Below, piece after piece: positions 27,422 to 36,129 of a DNA stretch of 64,000 bases. The stretch covers positions 1 through 64,000 of the forward strand of contig NZ_JBIQWA010000004.1 of NCBI RefSeq assembly GCF_046591575.1, read 5' to 3'. The DNA is from Marivita sp046591575. GTDB taxonomy: Bacteria; Pseudomonadota; Alphaproteobacteria; Rhodobacterales; Rhodobacteraceae. A program made the translations under genes and the position numbers. Within the stretch, counting starts at the first letter, position 1, and every line of letters begins with the position of its first letter. The notes beneath the pieces were generated by a model. It was not told the DNA's origin. It worked only from the letters and a program-made list of their open reading frames with translations, and searched no databases.

Positions 27422-28546
27422 TTAGATGACCTCGTCCAGCACTTTGCTCAGGCGTGCAACGGTTCCGTCCACGTCATAAAGCTTGTCCAGACCGAACAGA
27501 CCCAACCGGAACGTGCTGAACTCTGGCGGCTCATCGCATTGCAGCGGCACGCCTGCGGCGATTTGCATGCCTTTGGCGGCAAAGGCGCGGCCGGATTGGA
27601 TTTCGGGGTCGCTGGTATAGCTGACAACCACGCCCGGAGCGCCAAAGCCATCAGCCGCCACCGATTTGATGCCGCGCGCCTTGAGGTCGGCCCGTACAGC
27701 GTTGCCCAGTGCCCATTGCTGCTCTTTGAGTTTTTCGAACCCGTAATCGCGGGTTTCCAGCATTGTGTCGCGAAACGCCTTGAGACCGTCCGTGGGCAAT
27801 GTGGCGTGATAGGCGTGCCCCCCGTTTTCATAGGTCTGCATGATCTGGTGCCACTTCTTGAGGTCGGTGACAAAGCTGTTGGACTGGGTTTCTTCCATGC
27901 GGGCAATCGCACGGTCGGACAGCATGACAAGCCCGGCGGACGGTGTCGCAGACCAGCCTTTTTGCGGAGCCGAGATCAGGACGTCGACACCGGTTGCCTT
28001 CATATCAATCCAGGCACAGCCCGAAGCGATGCAATCAAGAACCATCAGCGCACCGACCTCATGCGCGGCCGAGGCCAAAGCTGTGACATAGGCATCGGGC
28101 AGAATAATCCCGGCACTGGTTTCCACATGTGGGGCAAAGACGATGTCGGGTTTTTCTTCGCGAATGCGGGCAGTCACCTCTTCTATGGGCGCAGGCGCAA
28201 AGGGGGCTGTGACCTCGTTGCCGGTCTGTCGGGCTTTGATGACCACCGTGTCGCCACCAAATTGACCCGCGTCGAAGATCTGGGTCCAGCGGTACGAGAA
28301 CCAGCCATTGCGGACGATCAGGCTTTTGGCGTTCTGGCCGAACTGACGGGCCACCGCCTCCATTCCGTAGCTGCCGCCGCCCGGGACAAGCACTACGGCA
28401 TCCGCCTTGTAGACGTCTTTCAGCATGTCCGAAATATCGGTCATTACAGTTTGAAACGTCTTGGACATGTGGTTGAGGGAACGGTCCGTAAACACGACCG
28501 AGAATTCATCAAGCCCGGTCGGATCAATTGTGTCGAGCAGTGCCAT
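27422..28546 (-). CDS. Class V aminotransferase (alanine/serine-glyoxylate type)
   Basis: A 374-residue PLP enzyme. The PLP-binding lysine is K196 in SAPQKGWSA, with the cofactor aspartate D171 in VLDCIASG, and VLVPGGGSYGMEAVARQ is the phosphate-binding turn region. The length and motifs fit the alanine-glyoxylate/serine-glyoxylate/aspartate group. The exact amino donor cannot be fixed from sequence. Two Lrp-type regulators lie upstream on the same strand, which suggests amino-acid-responsive control. The gene ends at the bidirectional terminator. Confidence 0.88.
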   Translation of the reverse strand: MALLDTIDPTGLDEFSVVFTDRSLNHMSKTFQTVMTDISDMLKDVYKADAVVLVPGGGSYGMEAVARQFGQNAKSLIVRNGWFSYRWTQIFDAGQFGGDTVVIKARQTGNEVTAPFAPAPIEEVTARIREEKPDIVFAPHVETSAGIILPDAYVTALASAAHEVGALMVLDCIASGCAWIDMKATGVDVLISAPQKGWSATPSAGLVMLSDRAIARMEETQSNSFVTDLKKWHQIMQTYENGGHAYHATLPTDGLKAFRDTMLETRDYGFEKLKEQQWALGNAVRADLKARGIKSVAADGFGAPGVVVSYTSDPEIQSGRAFAAKGMQIAAGVPLQCDEPPEFSTFRLGLFGLDKLYDVDGTVARLSKVLDEVI

Positions 28547-28667
28547 TTATGGGTCCTCCTTGAGTTACCTGATGGGTATCGCGGAGTGACGGAGTTGCAA
28601 AGTCTCGTTTCGTCTCCCGCGTCCTAAAGTCCATTTTGGGCGCTGTATGAAAGACCCTGCCCGTCAC

Positions 28668-29126
28668 TTATCCGATCGGCCCTGGCAACCGCTCTTCGGA
28701 GAGCAGAACATTCGCGTCAATGCTGCCGACCCCCGGTAACGTCATGATGCGCCGCCGCAGGACGCGTTCAAAATCGGCGATGTCGCGGGCGATGACCCGC
28801 AGGCGGTAGTCATAGGCCCCCAGAACATGCTCAACGGTCTGGACTTCGGGAATGGCAGTGACCGCGCGTTCAAAATCTTCAAGGCTGACCCGGCCTTTGG
28901 TGGCAAGTTTGACACCAAGGAAAACGGTGACGGAAAAGCCAAGTGCCTGCGCATCAAGGTCAAGCCGTTGTCCACGAAAGATGCCGGCGTCTTTGAGCCG
29001 TTTAAGGCGGCGCCATGCAGCGGGTTGGCTGAGCCCGAGCTGACGCCCCAAAGCCCCCGCAGAAAGCAACGCATCTGCCGCAACAGCGCGGATCATCGCA
29101 CGGTCGATATCGTCAAGATCAATCAC
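28668..29126 (-). CDS. Lrp/AsnC family transcriptional regulator (second of pair)
   Basis: A 152-residue regulator with an N-terminal helix-turn-helix (LSAGALGRQLGLSQPAAWRRLKRL, split across about residues 20-45) and a C-terminal RAM/effector domain (VEHVLGAYDYRLRVIARD). Members sense amino acids and form octamers on DNA. Its start overlaps the stop of the first regulator by four bases, so the two are translated together. This may allow mixed oligomers. Confidence 0.9.
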   Translation of the reverse strand: MIDLDDIDRAMIRAVAADALLSAGALGRQLGLSQPAAWRRLKRLKDAGIFRGQRLDLDAQALGFSVTVFLGVKLATKGRVSLEDFERAVTAIPEVQTVEHVLGAYDYRLRVIARDIADFERVLRRRIMTLPGVGSIDANVLLSEERLPGPIG

Positions 29127-29578
29127 AAGGGAAGCGTTTCGTCGAATTTGACGCGCGCGACATGCATCAGGGCTTCGATATCGGCAATATGCGGCAAGGT
29201 CAGGAGTTTGTCGCGATACACGTCTTGGTAATGGGGCATATCCCGCGCGATGACAGACAGTCGCGCATCGACCTGGCCAAGAAATGTTTGAACTTCGATC
29301 ACTTCGGGTACGTTGCGCGCTTGGGCCAGAAATTCATCGAATGCGCGGGGTTGCGTTTTATCAAGCTGCACGCGCAGGGACACTTCGACCGTGTAGCCAA
29401 GTGCGGTCCAGTTGATGACAGAGCGTACCGCGCGGATCACGCCGTTGCTTCGCATCCGCTCTAGCCGCCGCGCACAGGTCGCGGGCGACACGTTTGCGCG
29501 GTCGGCAAGCTCGGCCACGGTCAGGCTCGGGTCTGACTGGAACTGGCGCAAAACACGTTTGTCAATGTCGTCGAGCAT
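29123..29578 (-). CDS. Lrp/AsnC family transcriptional regulator (first of pair)
   Basis: A 151-residue regulator: MLDDIDKRVLRQFQSDPSL is the usual start, the helix-turn-helix is at about 22-45 (VAELADRANVSPATCARRL), and the RAM domain follows (VQTFLGQVDARLSVIARDM). The start at 29578 is taken because it matches the family start; the 38 residues upstream have no family match. A palindrome lies 20 bases upstream. The two tandem regulators probably derive from duplication. Confidence 0.92.
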   Translation of the reverse strand: MLDDIDKRVLRQFQSDPSLTVAELADRANVSPATCARRLERMRSNGVIRAVRSVINWTALGYTVEVSLRVQLDKTQPRAFDEFLAQARNVPEVIEVQTFLGQVDARLSVIARDMPHYQDVYRDKLLTLPHIADIEALMHVARVKFDETLPL

Positions 29579-29598
29579 GGAAAAACCGGAAACCCAAA

Positions 29599-29614
29599 AT
29601 ATCACGCATGATAT
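29599..29614. promoter_or_regulatory. Palindrome ATATCA-CGCA-TGATAT before the Lrp pair
   Basis: Six-base perfect arms with a four-base centre, 20 bases upstream of the first Lrp start. AT-rich inverted repeats of this size are typical Lrp/AsnC sites, so autoregulation is likely. Confidence 0.5.
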
Positions 29615-29768
29615 ACACGTCATTTTCGGCAATGAACACTGCGCAATGCCTGGCGTGACCCCTGGGATACGCTGGTGTGAAATACTTTGCAAAGCTGAGG
29701 AAAAATCCCTAGGGCAATGTTAACCATACGTAAAGAAACAGTACGACCCAAGCAGCAGGTGTCCTGGC

Positions 29769-30902
29769 ATGGCCATTCGCACCATCAGTGTTTTTGCCAA
29801 AAGCGGCGTGACCATCACCCGCGATATTGACGGCGGCGCGCCTAACACGGGTGACGTCATTGCCAATGCGCTGTGGGGCAATGCGTTTTCCTGGGAAACC
29901 CCAAGCGATTTGAGCCTGACCTTTTCCGGCCCGATGACAAATATAACATTTGAGGATTCCGACGGCATCCTGTCGGACAATCCATATTCGGGCTGGACTG
30001 TCACGGACCAGCAATTGACTCAGGCTGTCACGATCAATGGGCAAACCTATTCGCCAAGCACTGAAACGATCCGCTGGCAGAACCCGCCTCCGGTGAATGT
30101 GGAGAATGAGTACGAGGTCACGCTTTTTGACGACAATGGTGTGGCCTACAGAATGGTCGGCGTTTCGATTACCGAAGGGTATCGCACCGATGTTGTAGGT
30201 GTGATGTTCGACGGCCCTGCACCGCCGCCCGGCACAACGCTGAAATACATTCAGGGTGTGTCGACGTATAGCGGTTTTGGTCAGACCGTGACCATCCCCA
30301 CCCAGCCGATCTGCTTTCTGGCAGGGGTGTTGATTGAAACACCGACGGGCCCTGTTCCAGTCGACTCTTTGCAGATCGGGGACAAAGTGATCACCTTGGA
30401 CGACGGGCCGCAGCCCATCCGCTGGATCGGGAAAAGCCTTGTATGCGCCTTGGGGACAATGGCACCGGTCAAAATCCGCAAAGGGTATCTGGGCGCGCAG
30501 CGCGATCTTTACCTTTCGCCCAATCACCGGGTGCTGCTGCGCTCATCCAAGGCTGAGTTGTATTTTGGGGAAGCAGAAGTGCTGGTCCCGGCCAAAGCCC
30601 TTGTCGATGACAGATATGTGTGTCGCACAGCGATGCGCAAAGCTGCGTATTATCATCTGTTGCTGGACCGTCATCACATGGTGATTTCAGATGGTATCGC
30701 CACGGAAAGCCTGTTTGTCGGTGCCGTGACCGAAGATGTTTTGGGGCCGGTTGCGTTACAGGATCTGCAAGCACGGCTCAGGGAGATAGATGTCTCGGCC
30801 CAGAGGTTGAGCCGCATGAGCCTGACCCTGCGCGAAGCCCGGTATCTGCTGCATCAGGACGAGCCAGCCGAGATCGCCGGGGTCTCGCTGAAAGCGGCCT
30901 AG
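29769..30902 (+). CDS. Hint-domain (hedgehog/intein-like) protein
   Basis: A 377-residue protein. The Hint domain starts at C182 (ICFLAGVLIETPTGPVPVDSL), continues with IGDKVITLDDGPQPIRWIG, and has the SPNHRVLL and DRHHMVISDG blocks. These are the conserved positions of the cysteine nucleophile and the histidines used in self-cleavage. The first 180 residues are a beta-rich region ending in a proline/glycine stretch (PAPPPGT). There is no classical signal peptide. Such proteins are frequent in Rhodobacterales and often secreted without a known role. It stands alone between the divergent Lrp genes and ilvC. Confidence 0.85.
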   Translation: MAIRTISVFAKSGVTITRDIDGGAPNTGDVIANALWGNAFSWETPSDLSLTFSGPMTNITFEDSDGILSDNPYSGWTVTDQQLTQAVTINGQTYSPSTETIRWQNPPPVNVENEYEVTLFDDNGVAYRMVGVSITEGYRTDVVGVMFDGPAPPPGTTLKYIQGVSTYSGFGQTVTIPTQPICFLAGVLIETPTGPVPVDSLQIGDKVITLDDGPQPIRWIGKSLVCALGTMAPVKIRKGYLGAQRDLYLSPNHRVLLRSSKAELYFGEAEVLVPAKALVDDRYVCRTAMRKAAYYHLLLDRHHMVISDGIATESLFVGAVTEDVLGPVALQDLQARLREIDVSAQRLSRMSLTLREARYLLHQDEPAEIAGVSLKAA

Positions 30903-31034
30903 CGCATGACTTCTTCACATTTTAAGCCAACGGCGCATAGAATTCTCACACTTTGAGGAATTAAGCGAGATGTTGATCGCACAGTTGTAACCATTCCTTT
31001 TACGGTACGCGCAATGGAATGAAAGGATGATCCC

Positions 31035-32057
31035 ATGCGTGTTTATTATGATCGTGACTGCGACATTAACCTGATCAAGGACAAGAAAGTGGCCATTCTG
31101 GGCTACGGCTCACAGGGGCACGCGCACGCGTTGAACCTCCGCGATTCGGGTGCCAAGAACGTGGTTGTGGCGCTGCGCGAAGGCTCGCCTTCGGCCAAGA
31201 AAGCAGAAGGCGAAGGGCTCAAGGTTATGGGCATTGCCGAAGCGGCGGCCTGGTGTGATCTGATCATGTTCACCATGCCCGATGAATTGCAGGCGGACAC
31301 CTACAAGAAATACGTGCATGACAACCTCAAAGAAGGCTCTGCCATCGCCTTTGCCCACGGTTTGAACGTGCATTTCGGCCTGATCGAACCCAAGCCCGGC
31401 GTCGACGTGATCATGATGGCCCCCAAAGGCCCTGGTCACACCGTTCGGGGCGAATACACCAAAGGCGGCGGCGTGCCCTGCCTTGTGGCGGTGCACAACG
31501 ATGCGTCGGGCAAGGCGCTTGAGATCGGTCTGAGCTACTGTTCTGCCATCGGCGGCGGGCGTTCGGGCATCATCGAGACGAATTTCCGCGAAGAGTGTGA
31601 AACCGACCTCTTTGGGGAACAGGCAGTTCTGTGCGGTGGCCTTGTCGAGCTTATCCGCATGGGCTTCGAGACGCTGGTCGAGGCGGGTTACGAGCCGGAA
31701 ATGGCGTATTTCGAGTGTCTGCACGAGGTGAAGCTGATCGTGGATCTGATCTACGAGGGCGGCATCGCCAACATGAACTACTCAATCTCGAACACCGCGG
31801 AATATGGCGAATATATCAGCGGTCCGCGCATCCTGCCCTATGACGAGACCAAGAAACGGATGAAAGACGTTCTGACCGACATCCAGACCGGCAAATTCGT
31901 GCGTGATTTTATGCAGGAAAACGCTGTTGGCCAGCCGTCATTCAAAGCGACCCGTCGTATCAATGACGAGCATCAGATCGAAGCCACAGGCGAGAAACTG
32001 CGCGGCATGATGCCGTGGATTTCCGCAGGCAAGATGGTGGATAAGGAAAAGAACTGA
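31035..32057 (+). CDS. ilvC: Ketol-acid reductoisomerase
   Basis: Second step of valine and isoleucine synthesis: rearrangement and NADPH reduction of acetolactate or acetohydroxybutyrate. The 340-residue class I enzyme shows the Rossmann GYGSQGHAHALNLRDSG, MMAPKGPGHTVR, and the metal-binding glutamates in GEQAVLCGG and EAGYEPEMAYFE. GAAAGGATG precedes the ATG. A 6-bp hairpin (CATTCC 30992-30997 with GGAATG 31016-31021) lies in the leader just before the ribosome site and could modulate translation. The gene ends in a good intrinsic terminator. Confidence 0.97.
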   Translation: MRVYYDRDCDINLIKDKKVAILGYGSQGHAHALNLRDSGAKNVVVALREGSPSAKKAEGEGLKVMGIAEAAAWCDLIMFTMPDELQADTYKKYVHDNLKEGSAIAFAHGLNVHFGLIEPKPGVDVIMMAPKGPGHTVRGEYTKGGGVPCLVAVHNDASGKALEIGLSYCSAIGGGRSGIIETNFREECETDLFGEQAVLCGGLVELIRMGFETLVEAGYEPEMAYFECLHEVKLIVDLIYEGGIANMNYSISNTAEYGEYISGPRILPYDETKKRMKDVLTDIQTGKFVRDFMQENAVGQPSFKATRRINDEHQIEATGEKLRGMMPWISAGKMVDKEKN

Positions 32058-32085
32058 TCATCCACGATCAGACTTCTATACCCAC

Positions 32086-32116
32086 AGGGCGGCCCTTTTG
32101 GACCGCCCTTTTTGTT
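32086..32116 (+). terminator. Intrinsic terminator of ilvC
   Basis: GGGCGG (32087-32092) pairs with CCGCCC (32103-32108), extended by CC/GG inside, and is followed by TTTTTGTTT. It sits about 30 bases after the ilvC stop. Confidence 0.88.
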
Positions 32117-32180
32117 TACCCTGTTCAGTCAGAACAACATATCACAAGCGCCGATTTTTTCGGCGGCGCAGGGTCTGTGT

Positions 32181-32264
32181 TCACATATCGTCTTTCAACT
32201 GGAACACGCACCACGCGAGAAGGGCCAGTAGAATGACAACGGGCAGAATGAAAAAGGCGTCCAT
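32181..32264 (-). CDS. Possible 27-residue single-span membrane peptide
   Basis: A minus-strand reading frame of 27 codons begins MDAFFILPVVILLALLAW and ends in the charged LKDDM. One hydrophobic segment (about residues 3-20) would span the membrane. The ribosome site is strong: GAGGAG six bases before ATG, in a region otherwise free of genes between the ilvC terminator and an EamA transporter. No homologue is recognised. The call rests on the Shine-Dalgarno, the hydrophobic pattern and the position. Confidence 0.5.
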   Translation of the reverse strand: MDAFFILPVVILLALLAWCVFQLKDDM

Positions 32265-32404
32265 GATGATCTCCTCGGGTTGTGGTCGCGCCAGATAGGC
32301 TTGCCGCGATGTGCGCGGCCTTCTACAGAGCTAACCAATTGTCGCGCGGTTGCAATGACCGGCGCTTGTTTATGTCGAATGACGACCAAGGGTGCCCGGT
32401 TTTT

Positions 32405-33334
32405 ATGCAAACGCAACCAGAAATTACGCCCGCAAACTGGGGCATGGTGGCGACACTTGGCCTTGTTTGGGGGGCCACGTTCCTGTTCATCGAACTGGCG
32501 CTAACCGGGATCACGCCATTTTGGCTGGCGGCAGGCCGGATCGGGTTTGCCTGTGTGCTGACGCTGGCCATCTGGCTTTGGCTGGGCCGTAAATTGTTCC
32601 TGACAGACGAAACGGCGTGGGGCGCGTTGATCATATCGAGCATCCTGAATTCCGCCGTGCCGTTCATGCTGCTAAGCTGGGGGCAACAGACGGTCACGTC
32701 CGGGTTTGCGGGCGTCTCCATGGCGGCAGTGGCTTTGATCGTGTTGCCGCTGGCGCATTTTTCCGTCCCCGGAGAGCGTATGACATTGCGCCGAGTGGTT
32801 GGATTTGGCGTCGGATTTGTTGGCGTGACCGTTCTTTTGGGGGGGCAGGTGTTTGCCTCATCCGGTGATCCGCTAGAGCCGTTCGGCCGGCTTGCCTGTG
32901 TGTCGGCAGCAGCCTGCTATGCGGTATCGTCGGTCATTGTCCGCAAATTGCCGCCCATTGATCCGTTTGGCCTGTCTGCGTTGACGCTGGTCTTTGGGTC
33001 ATTGGTCGTGTTTCCTGCGGCCATCATCGTCGAAGGCGCGCCGGTCATGCCATCGACAGACATTCTGCTGATCATCGCGGTGCTGGGTCTGATCCCCACA
33101 GCAGGGGCAAACCTGCTTCGGGTTTTCGTGATCCGCAGTGCCGGACCGGTGTTCTTGTCCCTGGTGAATTACCAGGTGCCGATGTGGTCAGTGATCCTGG
33201 GAATTGTGATTCTGGGCGAACCGTTCAAACCGATCCTTTTGCTGGCCATGGCGCTGATCCTAAGCGGATTGTTCGTCAGCCAATGGGGCGCGTTGAAGCG
33301 GTTGTTCGGACGCAAGGCTAGTCCCAGCAGCTGA
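32405..33334 (+). CDS. EamA/DMT family transporter
   Basis: A roughly 309-residue inner-membrane protein with ten predicted helices in two EamA repeats, beginning NWGMVATLGLVWGATFLFIE. The second repeat starts near FGRLACVSAAACYAVSSVIV. DMT transporters mostly export metabolites or amino acids; the substrate is unknown. The start at 32405 follows AGGGTG by nine bases; in-frame starts at 32372 and 32282 are possible. Its stop overlaps the end of the converging protease-like gene. Confidence 0.87.
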   Translation: MQTQPEITPANWGMVATLGLVWGATFLFIELALTGITPFWLAAGRIGFACVLTLAIWLWLGRKLFLTDETAWGALIISSILNSAVPFMLLSWGQQTVTSGFAGVSMAAVALIVLPLAHFSVPGERMTLRRVVGFGVGFVGVTVLLGGQVFASSGDPLEPFGRLACVSAAACYAVSSVIVRKLPPIDPFGLSALTLVFGSLVVFPAAIIVEGAPVMPSTDILLIIAVLGLIPTAGANLLRVFVIRSAGPVFLSLVNYQVPMWSVILGIVILGEPFKPILLLAMALILSGLFVSQWGALKRLFGRKASPSS

Positions 33335-35048
33335 CAAGCACGGTCATTGCGGTGCCTTTGGCGGTCAAATCCACCGGGTCCAGGCGCGGCTGCGGATTTG
33401 ACGCTTGGACGGTGACACCCGCGCGTTCAAGAACCGCGCGCACAGCGTCGCCCTTGGCCGCAAAACTGACATCGTCCGGCAGTTGCCGCCCGCCCACGTT
33501 GCGCGGCAACAGCATACCCAGCACAGCACCGCCGTCATCCAGAACCGGCCCGCCCGCATCCCCGTCAAGCGTGTTGATCGCCAGACGGCTCAGCGTGTCT
33601 TCGCCATCCAGACCACGCAGGTCTGCAAGGCGGCCAAAGGTCATGGTGGCCGAGGGCAAAACACCGCCAAAGGAATAGCCGGACACGGCAATTTCAGATT
33701 GCAAACGCGGGGTGGTGTCACGGAATTGGGCAATCGTTGTCGGGGCCAAAGGTGTGCTTGCCTGCAACACGGCGATGCCTGCGGCAGCATCCGTGGTGAC
33801 GACTTCGGCCTCGTAAGTATCGTTCAGCGTGATGCGGTCGCAACTTGCGACGGCACTGTCGATGGTCACAACCCTGCCCTGCCGGTCCACAAAGAACCCC
33901 GAGGCCGTCAGTTTCGGTTGCCGGATTTGCAGCCCCGAAACAAGGTCAACACTTTGAGTGTCGTCAGCAATGGTTGCCGGATCAAGAACACCCGTGATCG
34001 GTTCAAAGCTGTTTTGCATCCGCGCGAGAATACGCGTCCGGCGCTCTTCATCATTGGCGGGCCAGACCAGCGTAAACCCCTTGATCTGCCCATCCGACAG
34101 CCGCGCTTCGCTGTGAGAGATCACGCGATCGTTCTGGCCGATCAGGGTAAACCCGTCACCCGTCCGTTCGCGCGGTCCGTCCAACGGCACAATTTCAAGC
34201 GTTTGCATGATCTCGTAAAGACCAGCAAGGCGATCCCGGTCTCCCGGTTGGCTGATCAGCAGCACCTGCGCGTCGTCCACCGCACCTGTGGAGCGGAATT
34301 TTGCAAACGGGCTGTCATATTGGTCAAATACCACGGCCCCCATCGGCAGGTCGATGGAAATGCCCGCCCGTGTATCGCGGACGGTTTGCATGTCCATGCC
34401 CTCAAGCACCGCGTTATATTGGCGAAACAGCTCTGCGCGCTGCGCGGTGGTCAGAATACCGGTTTCTTCCTGTCCATTGTCGCGTTGCCACGCCCGCATC
34501 GAGGCGCGTGTGCCGCGCCCGAAGGCACCGTCAATGGCCGCGTTGTAATAGCCCGCCCATTGCAACGCGACCTGCAGGTCTTTGCGCTCGTCTCGGTTCA
34601 GCAGGGCTTCGGAAGCACGGGCCTCTTGGGGTGTTTCATCTACAAAAACCGGCGGCTGCTCTGTTTGCGGTTGCGGCGCAGGCGCGGGCGGTGTCGCGGC
34701 TTGCTCTGGCGCTGCGGGCCCTGCCCCAATGGGCCAGATCCTCTGTCCATAACGCGTCGGTTCTTCCAGATAACTGTCCCGCGGGATCAGCCGCTCTGCC
34801 CGAAGGCGGCGCAGGACGGTGTTGGCTTCGTCCCGGTCATACGGGCCTAAGGCAATGCCGAACCAACCGCGCCCTAGGTCAAACCCGTTCACATCGGGCA
34901 AAACCGACGCATACCCGCGCAACCGCTCTTGTGCGACCGAAAGGCTGGGCTGCGCTTCGATCTGAACATAAACTGTTTCTTGTGCTGACGCGGGCTGACC
35001 CAAAAAAACCAACACAGCCAGCAGTGAAAACAAAACATTGCGCATCAT
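33318..35048 (-). CDS. Secreted peptidoglycan-binding protein with a catalytically dead trypsin-like domain
   Basis: A 576-residue exported protein. A signal peptide (RNVLFSLLAVLVFLGQPASA) is followed by a SPOR-like repeat region (about 25-100), a proline-rich linker (about 110-140) and a peptidoglycan-binding domain (about 150-210, YYNAAIDGAFGRGTRASMRAWQ). An uncharacterised domain (220-375) and a trypsin/HtrA-like domain (about 378-560) come next. In the last, the expected TNxHVV reads TIDSAV (S398 for His), the NDLALL aspartate is glycine (G424, AAGIAVL) and GNSGGP reads GDAGGP (A498). All three catalytic residues are therefore missing and it should not cleave. ATG 35048 has AGGTGG upstream; a GTG at 35060 is the other choice. 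Confidence 0.85.
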   Translation of the reverse strand: MMRNVLFSLLAVLVFLGQPASAQETVYVQIEAQPSLSVAQERLRGYASVLPDVNGFDLGRGWFGIALGPYDRDEANTVLRRLRAERLIPRDSYLEEPTRYGQRIWPIGAGPAAPEQAATPPAPAPQPQTEQPPVFVDETPQEARASEALLNRDERKDLQVALQWAGYYNAAIDGAFGRGTRASMRAWQRDNGQEETGILTTAQRAELFRQYNAVLEGMDMQTVRDTRAGISIDLPMGAVVFDQYDSPFAKFRSTGAVDDAQVLLISQPGDRDRLAGLYEIMQTLEIVPLDGPRERTGDGFTLIGQNDRVISHSEARLSDGQIKGFTLVWPANDEERRTRILARMQNSFEPITGVLDPATIADDTQSVDLVSGLQIRQPKLTASGFFVDRQGRVVTIDSAVASCDRITLNDTYEAEVVTTDAAAGIAVLQASTPLAPTTIAQFRDTTPRLQSEIAVSGYSFGGVLPSATMTFGRLADLRGLDGEDTLSRLAINTLDGDAGGPVLDDGGAVLGMLLPRNVGGRQLPDDVSFAAKGDAVRAVLERAGVTVQASNPQPRLDPVDLTAKGTAMTVLVSCWD

Positions 35049-35199
35049 TGTGGGTGCCACCTGCCTCGAAAATCCGTTTCACAGCCATCTAGCAAGATTG
35101 TCGCGGCACGGGAACGCGAAAATAGGGCCTCGCGTGCAATTGACCCCCGTCCACCATGCGCATAGTCAGGCGCCAACAGAAAACCGGGGTGCCTTGGCC

Positions 35200-36129
35200 A
35201 TGGAACAGACCGTCACAAAGCCGCGTAGTTTTCAGGAGATCATCCTGCGACTGCAGTCCTACTGGGCGGGCAAAGGCTGCGCTGTGCTGCAACCCTATGA
35301 TATGGAAGTCGGTGCCGGGACATTCCATCCAGCGACCACGCTGCGCTCTTTGGGATCGACGCCGTGGTCGGCCGCCTATGTGCAGCCATCGCGCCGCCCC
35401 ACCGATGGGCGCTATGGCGACAGTCCGAACCGGTGGCAGCATTATTACCAGTACCAGGTGATCATCAAACCGTCGCCGCCCGATCTGCAGGAGCTGTATC
35501 TGGGATCGCTGCGCGCCATCGGGATCGACATGGATCTGCATGACATCCGCTTTGTCGAGGACGATTGGGAAAGCCCGACGCTGGGCGCATGGGGACTGGG
35601 CTGGGAGGTCTGGTGCGACGGCATGGAAGTGTCACAATTTACGTATTTTCAACAGGTTGGCGGCCATGACTGCCATCCTGTGTCGGGCGAGTTGACCTAT
35701 GGGTTGGAACGGTTGGCGATGTACGTGCTGGGCTTTGACGATGGCAACGCGATGCCGTTCAATGACCCGGATGCCCCGATCCCACTGACCTACGGAGACG
35801 TGTTCCAAGAGGCCGAGGCGCAATATGCGCGGTGGAATTTCGATGTGGCGGATACAGATGTGCTGTTGCAGCACTTTATAGATGCCGAAGCCGAATGCGC
35901 GCGCATCCTTGAACAGACTGCGGATGACCCGAAAACGGGCCGCCGCATCGTGATGGCCTTGCCGGCCTATGATCAGTGCATCAAAGCATCGCACATTTTC
36001 AACCTGCTAGACGCGCGGGGGGTGATCTCGGTCACCGAACGGCAGGCCTATATCGGCCGGGTGCGAAACTTGGCCAAGATGTGCGCTGACGCATTTGTGA
36101 TGACCAAGGCCGGTGGATTTGCGGCCTGA
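35200..36129 (+). CDS. glyQ: Glycyl-tRNA synthetase, alpha subunit
   Basis: Catalytic subunit of the tetrameric bacterial GlyRS that charges tRNA(Gly). The 309-residue length is normal. FQEIILRLQSYWAGKGC, LQPYDMEVGAGTFHPATTLR and the motif-2 region PSPPDLQELYLGSLRAIG are conserved. The start at 35200 matches the family start. glyQ and glyS are split here by two unrelated genes (36129-37360), all overlapping by one base or separated by two, so one transcript is likely. Confidence 0.97.
   Translation: MEQTVTKPRSFQEIILRLQSYWAGKGCAVLQPYDMEVGAGTFHPATTLRSLGSTPWSAAYVQPSRRPTDGRYGDSPNRWQHYYQYQVIIKPSPPDLQELYLGSLRAIGIDMDLHDIRFVEDDWESPTLGAWGLGWEVWCDGMEVSQFTYFQQVGGHDCHPVSGELTYGLERLAMYVLGFDDGNAMPFNDPDAPIPLTYGDVFQEAEAQYARWNFDVADTDVLLQHFIDAEAECARILEQTADDPKTGRRIVMALPAYDQCIKASHIFNLLDARGVISVTERQAYIGRVRNLAKMCADAFVMTKAGGFAA

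Noticed and set aside
30992..31021. Attenuator or riboswitch before ilvC
   Set aside because: Only a 6-bp hairpin is present, with no leader peptide rich in branched-chain codons and no known riboswitch features.
33405..34850. 481-codon plus-strand frame opposite the protease-like gene
   Set aside because: Antisense shadow with low-complexity composition and no start signal.
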